Shown here one piece after another: positions 1 to 6,032 of a stretch of DNA of 11,080 bases. The stretch spans positions 1-11,080 of the forward strand of contig CAAGDO010000181.1 of NCBI GenBank assembly GCA_900768625.1. Reading direction: 5' to 3'. Below the pieces are notes generated by a model. That model did no database searches, was not told the DNA's origin, and saw only the letters and a list, made by a program, of their open reading frames with translations. Origin of the DNA: Bacteroidaceae bacterium (lineage in GTDB: Bacteria > Bacteroidota > Bacteroidia > Bacteroidales > Bacteroidaceae). The position numbers were made by a program, and so were the translations under genes. The first letter of the stretch is position 1. Each line of letters starts with the position of its first letter.

Positions 1-567
1 GCGCAAGCATTAATGACTATTCCACAGCGTGCTACGCACGCGCCGTGCAAAACATCGATGAGCTTTAATGGCTTTGGCTGCCATTAACGTGAAAAGACCA
101 GCGTACAGAGCACGCTCAAAAAGCTTATTGTGCGTGTTCTGTAAGATTGTAGTGTGCGTGGATGATAGGTCTTCATCCACATTTTAGCGGACAGCCGGTC
201 AAATAGTGCGGGTCAGGAGGGAGGAGGGGGTGTAAAAGTTTCAGCACGGCGGGGGTCATCTGTGCGAAAAGGTCTTTCGATTTTGCAAAATGACTCTGAG
301 TATCAATGAATTAGGGAAATTCAGGGCATGAAGACGCAAGAAGGAAAGCGGAGAAAATGGATTATTCATGGACGAAAAACGACATAGAAATATACATAAT
401 GGTTGAAAAAGGGGAATAAAATGAATCTTTTAGTACGAAACCCGCCTGAAAACATTTTATTTTTGCAGTAAAACGGACTAAAATGCTTACAAAACGATAA
501 AATCAAACCACATACTGAGAACGAAATGGACTTTTAGGCCGAAAAATAAAGATTAATTCAAATATTC
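1..567. other. Gene-free region with hairpins
   Basis: I see no gene supported here on either strand. The first 180 bases are rich in short inverted repeats: 27-41 (GCGTGC, 3-nt loop), 66-86 (TAATGGC, 7-nt loop) and 158-180 (GTGGATGA, 7-nt loop, then ATTTT). From about 180 to 567 the sequence becomes A-rich, with purine-rich stretches and only very short open frames (for example 328-387 and 421-471, 19 and 16 codons). The hairpins could belong to the 3' end of a transcript entering from the left edge; that is inference. Confidence 0.5.
158..185 (+). terminator. Possible weak terminator hairpin
   Basis: An 8-bp perfect stem (GTGGATGA at 158-165, TCATCCAC at 173-180) with a 7-nt loop is followed by ATTTT. 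The stem is only half GC and the T tract is short, so this is a weak intrinsic terminator candidate for a transcript coming from outside the window. Confidence 0.35.
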
Positions 568-599
568 TTGCGCAGGAAAAAGGAAAACATTAACTTTGC
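568..599 (+). promoter_or_regulatory. Promoter of the XRE regulator gene
   Basis: TTG at 568-570, then 20 nt, then TAACTTTGC at 591-599. This matches the Bacteroidota housekeeping promoter (-33 TTTG/TTG, 19-21 nt spacer, -7 TAnnTTTG). Transcription would start near 603-606, giving a leader of about 33 nt before the ATG at 638. No strong Shine-Dalgarno sequence precedes the start, as is usual in this phylum. Confidence 0.75.
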
Positions 600-637
600 A
601 GTAGAATATCAATTAATAAAGACAAAACGATTCGAAC

Positions 638-979
638 ATGAAGAAACTCGACATGAAAAGAGCCATACGTGAACACGGATTGCGTTCTGTGAACATTGCA
701 GAGAGACTTGGAATTACGCCGGCCTCTATATCCCAGCGCCTGAGCACTGACAACCCGACGTTAAACACCATGATGGAGATAGCCGGAATCCTCGGGTGCG
801 ACGTGACGGATATGTTCTACGATGACGACGCGGACGAGGAACGGCAGGAGGAGGCATGCGGAGAGCATGCCCCCGAAGTTGCGGAGGAAAAGGAGAATCC
901 CATGGTGGGCGCTGTTGCATTCTGTCCTCATTGCGGGAAACGCGTGAAGGTCGGTGTTGTGCTGCTTGAGGATGAATGA
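638..979 (+). CDS. XRE-family HTH regulator with CPHCG tail
   Basis: Small DNA-binding protein of 113 aa. Residues about 6-60 form a Cro/C1-type helix-turn-helix domain: the turn and recognition helix are visible as AERLGITPASISQRL (21-35), followed by the typical TLNTMMEIAGILGCDVTDMF end of the fold. Residues 61-88 are a very acidic linker, and the C-terminus carries CPHCG (96-100), a single CxxC knuckle as in half of a zinc ribbon. This architecture, XRE domain plus short Cys-containing tail, is common among small Bacteroidota regulators; the target is not known from sequence. The only credible start is the ATG at 638, placed about 33 nt after a consensus promoter. Directly downstream, from 1064, is a phased array of palindromic sites, which makes that array a candidate operator region, but nothing in the sequence proves that this protein binds it. 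A single CxxC suggests zinc binding would require dimerisation or other ligands. Confidence 0.85.
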   Translation: MKKLDMKRAIREHGLRSVNIAERLGITPASISQRLSTDNPTLNTMMEIAGILGCDVTDMFYDDDADEERQEEACGEHAPEVAEEKENPMVGAVAFCPHCGKRVKVGVVLLEDE

Positions 980-1063
980 GGGGATGGGAATGCGGAGGTC
1001 TTGAACGGAAAAGGGAGGGGGCTTCGACATGAATTGGAACGGACCCTTCGCGGATGCCCTCAA
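980..1063. other. Intergenic, between XRE gene and repeat array
   Basis: Purine-rich spacer after the regulator gene. A 19-codon frame (1030-1089) runs into the first repeat of the array; it is too short and too entangled with the repeat to support as a gene. Confidence 0.4.
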
Positions 1064-1263
1064 AAAAGTGATGTACACCACTTTCTGATTTGGTGTACAC
1101 GAAAATCGAATTTGATGTACACCAAAACGCAATTTGGTATACACCAAAAAGACGACACATAAACCCTTCTTAAAAAAGTTGTGCGCACAACTTTGAAAAG
1201 ATCCATGTACACAAACATCCCAAGTTATGTACATAACTCTCCAAAATCATGTACATAACTCCA
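1064..1263. repeat. Phased array of palindromic TGTACA-like sites, 22-bp period
   Basis: Eight dyad-symmetric sites are centred at 1074.5, 1096.5, 1118.5, 1140.5, 1184.5, 1208.5, 1230.5 and 1252.5. Spacing is exactly 22 bp between neighbours, 44 bp across one degenerate position (1162.5), and 24 bp once (1184.5 to 1208.5). The 12-bp cores are TGATGTACACCA, TGGTGTACACGA, TGATGTACACCA, TGGTATACACCA, TTGTGCGCACAA, CCATGTACACAA, TTATGTACATAA and TCATGTACATAA. The fifth lies in a perfect 20-bp palindrome (1175-1194), the first in a 20-bp palindrome with one mismatch (1065-1084), and the seventh in a perfect 16-bp palindrome (1223-1238). Twenty-two bp is two helical turns, so every dyad faces the same side of the helix, as expected for cooperative binding of a dimeric protein. 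It could be an operator array, plasmid-type iterons of an integrated element, or a partition-like site. No spacer or repeat pattern of CRISPR is present. Confidence 0.8.
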
Positions 1264-1279
1264 TCCAAGGAGAGCGCCA

Positions 1280-1296
1280 CCCCCCCCCAAAAAAAA
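1280..1296. repeat. C9A8 homopolymer tract
   Basis: Nine C (1280-1288) followed by eight A (1289-1296) in non-coding DNA, between the repeat array and the next promoter. Tracts of this length are prone to replication slippage and sequencing error. It ends about 64 bp before the -33 element at 1360. Confidence 0.8.
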
Positions 1297-1359
1297 CGGC
1301 CTCCTCGAAGCCTTCGCGTGAGCCACGGAAAAAGGCGTGCGGAAAAACGCGGTTGGGGG

Positions 1360-1392
1360 TTTGGTCAGTGGGGAAAAATGTCGTAACTTTGC
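1360..1392 (+). promoter_or_regulatory. Consensus Bacteroidota promoter, no ORF behind it
   Basis: TTTG at 1360-1363, exactly 20 nt, then TAACTTTGC at 1384-1392. This is the best complete -33/-7 match in the window. Transcription should begin around 1396-1399. No credible coding sequence follows on this strand before a strong terminator at 1447-1481. Confidence 0.75.
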
Positions 1393-1396
1393 TGTC

Positions 1397-1485
1397 GCAA
1401 ACGCGTAGTTTTCCATTGCGCGTGGTATTGAATTTAAAGAGTTTATGGGGCCGCTGTCCGTGAGGATAGCGGCCCCGTTTTCTGT
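1397..1485 (+). ncRNA. Candidate small RNA of about 85-90 nt
   Basis: Bounded by a consensus promoter (-7 at 1384-1392) and a strong intrinsic terminator (1447-1481). The predicted RNA has a short 5' hairpin (ACGCG at 1401-1405 pairing with CGCGT at 1419-1423, 13-nt loop), a single-stranded A/U-rich linker (about 1424-1446), then the terminator hairpin with a GTGA tetraloop. No start codon with a usable frame exists before the terminator. I do not recognise it as a known RNA family. It could be a trans-acting small RNA, or an attenuated leader whose downstream gene has been lost, since the DNA after it carries a gene remnant on the opposite strand. The exact 5' end is inferred from the promoter. 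Confidence 0.5.
1447..1485 (+). terminator. Strong intrinsic terminator with GNRA tetraloop
   Basis: A 13-bp stem, GGGGCCGCTGTCC (1447-1459) pairing with GGATAGCGGCCCC (1464-1476) with one G-U pair, is capped by GTGA and followed by GTTTTCTGTTGTT. The U-rich tail lies on the plus-strand side only, so it acts on rightward transcripts. Confidence 0.8.
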
Positions 1486-1511
1486 TGTTCTGTCTCGAAG
1501 GTCAGGGAAGA

Positions 1512-1814
1512 TTATGAGAACGGGATGAGTCTTCCGTCGGGGAGGAAAATCTGAGCGTAGGCATTGTTATATTCTTCCGCTGCCGTGTTACCGACGTTGG
1601 CGAGATAGATCAGTCCGCTGTGGGAGAGGACGGTCCAGACGAGGCCCGTTCGATAGGAGTTTGAGGCGACGAGCGTCACGGAAGACAAACCTTCTTCGCA
1701 CATCAGACAATGCACGCGGAAACTGTTCTCGGAGGTTCCCGAATCGAAGGTGTTCATCAGATAATACGGAGCGAAGATGCCGCTGTCACAGCTCAGGCCG
1801 CAGGGGTTCGGTAG
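1512..1814 (-). pseudogene. 3' remnant of an unrecognised gene
   Basis: An open frame of 100 codons with stop at 1512-1514 and an in-frame TAG at 1815-1817 just upstream. The first ATG (1755-1757) would give an 81-aa protein, but the 19 codons upstream of it (reading LPNPCGLSCDSGIFAPYYL) look equally coding in codon choice, and no start codon or ribosome binding site precedes them. This fits the C-terminal part of a longer protein whose 5' portion has been lost near 1803-1817. The sequence shows no motif I recognise; it is mixed polar and hydrophobic, without membrane segment or signal peptide. The alternative is an intact short gene starting at 1757. No minus-strand promoter with TAnnTTTG is visible upstream. 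Confidence 0.45.
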
Positions 1815-1817
1815 CTA

Positions 1818-2011
1818 TGGGGCAGAGCAAGTAAGCCCCCCAAAATGGAAAATAGGGAACATCTAGCATGATTGCTAGAGATTCTGATGCATCCAAAAAG
1901 TTTTACCGGACAGTAATAATAGGAAATCTTTTTTATCTCAAACGTACACTTCGCTTTCGGGCGGAAAGTGCTTTGGTGGTCGTTGGGGGTGGGTTTCTCG
2001 AAAAAATGTGG
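1818..2011. other. Intergenic region upstream of menB
   Basis: No gene seen. Contains a perfect hairpin CTAGCA-TGAT-TGCTAG (1863-1878) and a GGGGC/GCCCC inverted repeat (1819-1823 with 1835-1839). The part from about 1890 to 1945 is A/T-rich. It separates the minus-strand gene remnant from the menB promoter. Confidence 0.4.
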
Positions 2012-2020
2012 TAAATTTGC
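2012..2020 (+). promoter_or_regulatory. -7 element of the menB-menCE promoter
   Basis: TAAATTTGC matches TAnnTTTGC. A -33 element at the usual 19-21 nt spacing is not evident; the nearest T-rich candidate (TTTC at 1994-1997) is only 14 nt away. If used, transcription begins near 2025 and leaves a leader of almost 120 nt before menB. Confidence 0.55.
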
Positions 2021-2024
2021 GCAT

Positions 2025-2142
2025 ATCAAGAGCTGTTGCCGATTGTTTCTCAACAGCTGGAAGACAAAAACGACGGACGGATGCCCAAGGTTTCTGACTG
2101 GCAGGGGACCGTCCATTTCATGGTTAACCAAAGAATATCAAA
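2025..2142 (+). promoter_or_regulatory. Structured menB leader
   Basis: The presumed 5' leader holds two hairpins. The first is AGCTGTTG (2031-2038) with CAACAGCT (2051-2058), 8 bp perfect with a 12-nt loop. The second is GGACGG (2075-2080) with CCGTCC (2109-2114), enclosing an inner GCC/GGC pairing. The last 20 nt before the start are A-rich and unpaired (CAAAGAATATCAAA), suitable for Bacteroidota-type initiation. There is no U-run after either hairpin, so neither is an obvious terminator. Whether it regulates menB is unknown; I do not recognise a riboswitch class. Confidence 0.35.
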
Positions 2143-2958
2143 ATGAGAACTTGGACAACTATCAAGGAATACAAAGAAATCCTTTTTGACGAGTACAACG
2201 GCATTGCCCGTATCACCATCAACCGCCCGCGCTACCGCAACGCGTTTACGCCGCTGACCGTGGCAGAAATGAGCGATGCTTTCCGCTATTGCCGTGAGGC
2301 ACAGGAGATTGGTGTGGTGGTGCTTACTGGTGCTGGCGACAAGGCTTTCTGCTCAGGAGGTGACATGCATGTGAAAGGCCGTGGCGGATATGTGGGTGGC
2401 GATGGCGTGCCCCGTCTCAATGTGCTCGACGTGCAGAAGCAAATCCGTTCGCTGCCGAAGCCTGTGATTGCGATGGTTAATGGATTTGCCATTGGCGGCG
2501 GTCATGTGCTCCACCTGATGTGCGACCTTACGATTGCTTCTGAAAATGCCATTTTCGGTCAGACAGGCCCGAAGGTGGGTTCTTTTGATGCCGGTTTCGG
2601 TGCATCCTATCTGGCCCGTATCGTTGGTCAAAAGAAGGCTCGCGAGATTTGGTTCCTTTGCCGCCAGTACTCTGCGGCTGAAGCGGAGCGCATGGGTATG
2701 GTCAACAAAGTGGTGCCTTTCGACCGTTTGGAGGACGAAGTGGTTGAATGGGCCGAAACGATGATGGAACGTTCACCGTTGGCTCTCCGCATGATCAAGG
2801 CCGGATTGAATGCCGAACTCGACGGTCAGGCTGGTATACAGGAGTTGGCCGGTGATGCAACGATGCTCTACTATATGATGGACGAGGCTCAGGAGGGCGG
2901 ACGTGCTTTCCTCGAGAAGCGTAAGCCCGATTTCAAAAAATATCCCAAGTTGCCCTAA
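2143..2958 (+). CDS. menB: 1,4-dihydroxy-2-naphthoyl-CoA synthase (MenB)
   Basis: Crotonase-fold enzyme of menaquinone synthesis that cyclises o-succinylbenzoyl-CoA to 1,4-dihydroxy-2-naphthoyl-CoA, in the cytosol. Length 271 aa, typical for the family (E. coli 285, with a longer N-terminus). Diagnostic stretches are INRPRYRNAF (26-35), AFCSGGD (68-74), the oxyanion-hole segment GFAIGGGHVLH (114-124), QTGPKVGSFDAGFGASY (140-156), QKKAREIWFLCRQY (163-176) and C-terminal MLYYM (241-245). Ser147, Asp149 and Tyr244 align with E. coli Ser161, Asp163 and Tyr258. Gly142 in QTG aligns with E. coli Gly156, which marks the bicarbonate-dependent type I MenB rather than the type II form with Asp at that place. 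The ATG at 2143 follows an A-rich stretch and places INRP at the expected distance. It is first in a two-gene unit, 25 nt before menCE. Confidence 0.96.
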   Translation: MRTWTTIKEYKEILFDEYNGIARITINRPRYRNAFTPLTVAEMSDAFRYCREAQEIGVVVLTGAGDKAFCSGGDMHVKGRGGYVGGDGVPRLNVLDVQKQIRSLPKPVIAMVNGFAIGGGHVLHLMCDLTIASENAIFGQTGPKVGSFDAGFGASYLARIVGQKKAREIWFLCRQYSAAEAERMGMVNKVVPFDRLEDEVVEWAETMMERSPLALRMIKAGLNAELDGQAGIQELAGDATMLYYMMDEAQEGGRAFLEKRKPDFKKYPKLP

Positions 2959-2983
2959 TTTCCTTTAGCTTTTTCCGACAAAG

Positions 2984-5038
2984 ATGCATTTTCTTCCTTT
3001 TTCCCTTCGTGTGGTGCCGCGTACGCTGAAATTCAAACAGCCGGCTGGTACGTCGCGGGGGGTATATCACGAGCGTAAGGTATGGTATGTGGTGCTTACT
3101 TCCACGGACCCGTCCATCCGTTTCACGGGTTTGGGCGAATGCGCTCCCCTCTATGACTTGAGTTGCGACTACGATGAGCATTATGAGCAACGGCTGAGAG
3201 AGGTCTGTGCGGAAGTCGAACGTGAGCAGAATCTGGATTCGAACCGTCTTCGCCATCTTCCCTCGATGCTTTTCGGCCTGCAGTCGGCTTTCCGTTCGGC
3301 TGCTGGTTCGCTGGCAGGTGACTATCGTCGCCTTTATCCTTCTGACTTCACGAAGGGGCTTCGTGGCATTCCTATCAATGGACTCGTATGGATGGGGTCC
3401 TTCGAAGAAATGTGCCAGCGCATGGAGGAGAAACTGGAAAAAGGCTTCCGCTGTGTGAAACTCAAAATCGGTGCGATTGACTTCGATAGCGAACTGGCTA
3501 TGATCCGTCTGTTGCGTTCGCGTTACAGCGAGGAAACGGTGGAGCTCCGTGTGGATGCCAATGGGGGATTCTCTCCCGAAGAGGCTCCGCTGCGGTTAGA
3601 GGCTTTGGCACGCTATGGCATCCATAGCATCGAACAGCCCATCCGTCAGCATCAGTGGAAGGAAATGGCGCATCTTTGTGCCACCACTCCGCTACCTATT
3701 GCGCTGGATGAGGAATTGATCGGTGTGAATGATTTCAAACAGAAGAACGAATTGCTCGACACGATTCGTCCGCAGTATGTCGTGCTCAAACCGACGCTCC
3801 ATGGTGCTTTCACCGGAGCCGCGGAATGGATGGCTTTGGCTCGTGACCGCGGCATTGGCTATTGGACGACTTCCGCGCTGGAAAGCAATGTCGGCCTGAA
3901 TGCCATTGCCCAATGGTGTGCAGCCATTGACGGCGAAAGCCAAATGCCGCAGGGGCTGGGCACGGGGCAGCTTTTTGTGGAGAACTTTGACGAGGCGCCC
4001 TTGCATATCGAGGGGGATTGCCTGTGGTATGGTTCGCCTGAGCAACGTGCCTTCCAGCAGGAAATCGAAGCTTTCAAGGAACAATGGAAACAGCCGGAAC
4101 CGACGATGACGGTCCACACTTCCGGCAGTACGGGTAAACCTCAGGAAATGGAGGTGGAAAAGATCCGTATGTGGGACAGTGCGCAGATGACCATCCAAAC
4201 GCTTGGACTTCAGGAGGGCAACACGGCTTTACTCTGCATGCCGCTCAAGTATATTGCCGGACAGATGATGTTGGTGCGCTCGTTTGCCACGCCTTTGCAG
4301 CTGATTCCAGTGGCTCCTACGTCACATCCCTACGCGCATCTTCATGAGGCACCTGATTTTGCAGCTTTGACTCCTATGCAGGTGTACGAAACATTGAAGG
4401 TTCCCCATGAACGGTCGCTGTTGCGCCGAACGCTCTGCCTGATTATCGGTGGGGGAGCGATTTCGCCGGAATTGGAAGCTGAACTCCGAATGTTCCCTCA
4501 TCCTGTCTATAGCACGTATGGGATGACCGAAACGTTGTCGCATATCGCTTTGCGCCGTTTGAACGGTGATGGGGCTTCGGATGCCTATCGTCCGCTTGCA
4601 GGGGTGAGTGTTTCGCTTTCTGACGAGGGTACGCTCTGCATTGATGCTCCTGCAGTGTGTGCGAAGCGATTGGTGACGAATGACTTGGCGGAGATTCTTC
4701 CCGATGGTCGTTTCCGCGTGTTGGGAAGACGTGACAATGTGGTATGCTCTGGAGGTATCAAATTGTCGATTGAAGAGATGGAGGGAAAGTTGGCTTCTCT
4801 CGGTCTACGTTTCCAACTCACAGCTGTTCCAGACGAACGTTTGGGTGAAGCCGTGACGCTGCTCTATGAGGCGGAAGCCGAACAGACTGCTGCTCTCGAA
4901 GAAGCTTGCCGCCGATTGCTTGACCGCTACGAAGTGCCCCGCCATTATTTCCGTGTGGATACTTTGCCCCAAACAGAAACCGGCAAACCAGCCCGTGCTG
5001 CGGCACGCCAACTGGCATTGCGTATGTGGAAGGAATAA
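2984..5038 (+). CDS. menC-menE: Fused OSB synthase / OSB-CoA ligase (MenC-MenE)
   Basis: A 684-aa bifunctional protein joining two consecutive steps of menaquinone synthesis. Residues about 1-345 are MenC, an enolase-superfamily enzyme that dehydrates SHCHC to o-succinylbenzoate. Its full catalytic set is present: KLK (Lys159, Lys161), Asp191 in VDANGG, Glu217 in IEQP, Asp242 in ALDEE and Lys269 in VLKP. Residues about 375-684 are MenE, an adenylate-forming ligase that makes OSB-CoA. Its motifs are TSGSTGK (379-385), YSTYGMTET (509-517), NDLAE with Asp567, GRRDNVVCSGGIKLS (581-595) and the adenylation lysine Lys668 in TETGK. A 30-residue charged linker (about 345-375) joins them. The MenE half lacks the 100 or more residues that precede the P-loop in most ligases of this superfamily. 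As I recall, short MenE proteins occur in Bacteroidota, usually encoded separately from menC. No stop or frameshift interrupts the join. The start at 2984 gives a normal MenC N-terminus. Confidence 0.95.
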   Translation: MHFLPFSLRVVPRTLKFKQPAGTSRGVYHERKVWYVVLTSTDPSIRFTGLGECAPLYDLSCDYDEHYEQRLREVCAEVEREQNLDSNRLRHLPSMLFGLQSAFRSAAGSLAGDYRRLYPSDFTKGLRGIPINGLVWMGSFEEMCQRMEEKLEKGFRCVKLKIGAIDFDSELAMIRLLRSRYSEETVELRVDANGGFSPEEAPLRLEALARYGIHSIEQPIRQHQWKEMAHLCATTPLPIALDEELIGVNDFKQKNELLDTIRPQYVVLKPTLHGAFTGAAEWMALARDRGIGYWTTSALESNVGLNAIAQWCAAIDGESQMPQGLGTGQLFVENFDEAPLHIEGDCLWYGSPEQRAFQQEIEAFKEQWKQPEPTMTVHTSGSTGKPQEMEVEKIRMWDSAQMTIQTLGLQEGNTALLCMPLKYIAGQMMLVRSFATPLQLIPVAPTSHPYAHLHEAPDFAALTPMQVYETLKVPHERSLLRRTLCLIIGGGAISPELEAELRMFPHPVYSTYGMTETLSHIALRRLNGDGASDAYRPLAGVSVSLSDEGTLCIDAPAVCAKRLVTNDLAEILPDGRFRVLGRRDNVVCSGGIKLSIEEMEGKLASLGLRFQLTAVPDERLGEAVTLLYEAEAEQTAALEEACRRLLDRYEVPRHYFRVDTLPQTETGKPARAAARQLALRMWKE

Positions 5039-5047
5039 ATGATAAAA

Positions 5048-5144
5048 GAAACGCTAATTGCCGCGTAATCTTTCGTTGATCAGGCTTCGCCAAGGTATGT
5101 GGCGCAGCTAATTCATGAAAGATTACGCGGCATTTAGCGTTTTC
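5048..5144. repeat. Long inverted repeat after menCE (repeat copies R1 and R2)
   Basis: AAACGCTAA.TGCCGCGTAATCTTTC at 5049-5074 recurs as its reverse complement at 5117-5142 with one mismatch, leaving a 42-nt loop that holds a further CGCC/GGCG pairing. The left arm begins 10 nt after the menCE stop. The hairpin could end transcription from either side, although a clean U-tract is missing. A third copy lies at 6033-6077, so this is also a repeated element and not only a terminator. Confidence 0.75.
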
Positions 5145-5168
5145 GAAATAAAGCGATGTGTCAGAAAA

Positions 5169-5771
5169 CTATGATTTTCTTACCAAAGACATAGCCCATT
5201 CAGGAATGTTTTCAGTGTATTGTTTGAATATTTGGCCTTCATATGTACGATAAAGCAATTGTGGTAATTCATTGTTGCGTGAATTGTCGTAAATGTATGC
5301 TCTATCGACAAAACTGATGGCTTGAGCTGCAAGAGCAAGCGATTTATAGTATCTGCTGAAAATTTTCGACATGGGAACTTCATGCCCTCCGTTCAAATAT
5401 CGTTGTGCAATACGTAATACGTTGATTTGTGGATCGTTCGTGCATACGTAAAAAAGACGTATGAAGAATCCCGCATCATGTGCTTTGCGTAAAAACTCTA
5501 GTTTTTCTTGAGATGAAAAAACTGTTTCAAAAACGAAATTGGTGCTTTCTTCAAGGCATTTGTAGCGTAGGCGTGTTGCTTCTTGAGCTGCTTTAAGAAC
5601 TGCATCTTGGGAATTCCAGTTTCCGAACTGATTTTGTGCAATAATGTCAGGATTTATATATACACTGTCCGCAGTCCATTCGTTGGCAAGTAATTTTTCT
5701 GTTGTCGACGTTTTGCCAGACCCATTTGGTCCAGCAACAACACAAAGAATAGGTCGATATGTTTTGTCCAT
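5169..5771 (-). CDS. Zeta-toxin-like P-loop kinase
   Basis: A 200-aa protein resembling the zeta toxin family, whose studied members phosphorylate UDP-N-acetylglucosamine and block wall synthesis; substrate here is unproven. Visible features are the Walker A motif GPNGSGKTS (14-22) right after a beta-strand (ILCVVA), YINPDIIA (38-45), FETVFSS (81-87) in the position of the family's glutamate-containing strand, FYVCTNDPQINVLRIAQR (107-124), and the highly characteristic GGHEVP (128-133) followed by RYYKSL (140-145). Length suits the short chromosomal form. It lies 12 nt downstream of a 62-aa gene, the arrangement of a two-gene toxin-antitoxin unit. It is visibly more A/T-rich than the men genes on both sides, and sits between repeat copies, which suggests acquisition by transfer. 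It could instead be a non-toxic kinase or ATPase of the same family. Confidence 0.8.
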   Translation of the reverse strand: MDKTYRPILCVVAGPNGSGKTSTTEKLLANEWTADSVYINPDIIAQNQFGNWNSQDAVLKAAQEATRLRYKCLEESTNFVFETVFSSQEKLEFLRKAHDAGFFIRLFYVCTNDPQINVLRIAQRYLNGGHEVPMSKIFSRYYKSLALAAQAISFVDRAYIYDNSRNNELPQLLYRTYEGQIFKQYTENIPEWAMSLVRKS

Positions 5772-5783
5772 TTCTTATGCTAT

Positions 5784-5972
5784 CTATGTTGTAGACGGGT
5801 TCTGACGCTGTCTGTTGATTAAGTCAATGGTTTCTTGCATTTTCCTGCGTAAGACTAATTTTGCATTTGCTGAACTTTGTTGAGCGGATTTGGCCACTTG
5901 AGCCATCAGTTCGTTGAGCAAATCGTCGGAGGGTTCCTCCATTGACGTCAATCGATATTCCTTGATTCCCAT
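5784..5972 (-). CDS. Small partner of the zeta-like kinase, possible antitoxin
   Basis: A 62-aa, charged, probably all-helical protein. It begins with KEYRLTSMEEPSDDLLNELMAQVAKSA-like sequence (4-30) and continues into a Lys/Arg/Gln-rich amphipathic helix (about 33-58). It precedes the zeta-like kinase gene by 12 nt and shares its promoter. Small helical proteins in this position are common partners of chromosomal zeta-like genes, so an antitoxin or accessory role is inferred from context; the sequence itself shows no catalytic motif or recognisable DNA-binding fold. The ATG at 5970-5972 is the only start that fits the promoter at 5999-6006, about 20 nt downstream of the expected transcription start. 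Confidence 0.6.
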   Translation of the reverse strand: MGIKEYRLTSMEEPSDDLLNELMAQVAKSAQQSSANAKLVLRRKMQETIDLINRQRQNPSTT

Positions 5973-5997
5973 ATTTATTTATTTTGTCTATCGATTT

Positions 5998-6006
5998 GCA
6001 AAGGTA
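5998..6006 (-). promoter_or_regulatory. -7 element of the toxin-partner operon promoter
   Basis: Read on the minus strand, TACCTTTGC (6006 to 5998) matches TAnnTTTGC. The T-rich sequence TTTTAGG upstream (around 6025-6031) is a possible imperfect -33 region. The expected start, near 5990-5994, leaves a leader of about 20 nt before the 62-aa gene. Confidence 0.6.
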
Positions 6007-6032
6007 GGGTTTTTATTCGATTCCTAAAATGC

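Noticed and set aside
1..87. Frame open from the left edge to a TAA at 85-87 (28 codons)
   Set aside because: Too short, no recognisable protein, and it runs through a hairpin; chance is a sufficient explanation.
458..466. TATTTTTGC, a -7-like element
   Set aside because: No -33 partner at normal spacing and no gene until 638, which has its own better promoter; T-rich chance match likely.
421..471. 16-codon frame after a purine-rich stretch, possible leader peptide
   Set aside because: No promoter at a suitable distance and no downstream gene within 160 bp that it would lead.
1030..1089. 19-codon frame with a G-rich sequence before the ATG
   Set aside because: Its second half is the first palindromic repeat of the array; no support as a gene.
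1064..1263. CRISPR array
   Set aside because: Only 12-20 bp dyads are conserved, repeats vary in sequence, and spacers would be 2-10 bp; no cas genes.
1225..1416. 63-codon minus-strand frame
   Set aside because: Crosses the repeat array, the C9A8 tract and a promoter; composition is not coding-like.
1793..2131. 112-codon minus-strand frame over the menB leader
   Set aside because: Overlaps the promoter and leader hairpins and the gene remnant in another frame; protein shows no family feature.
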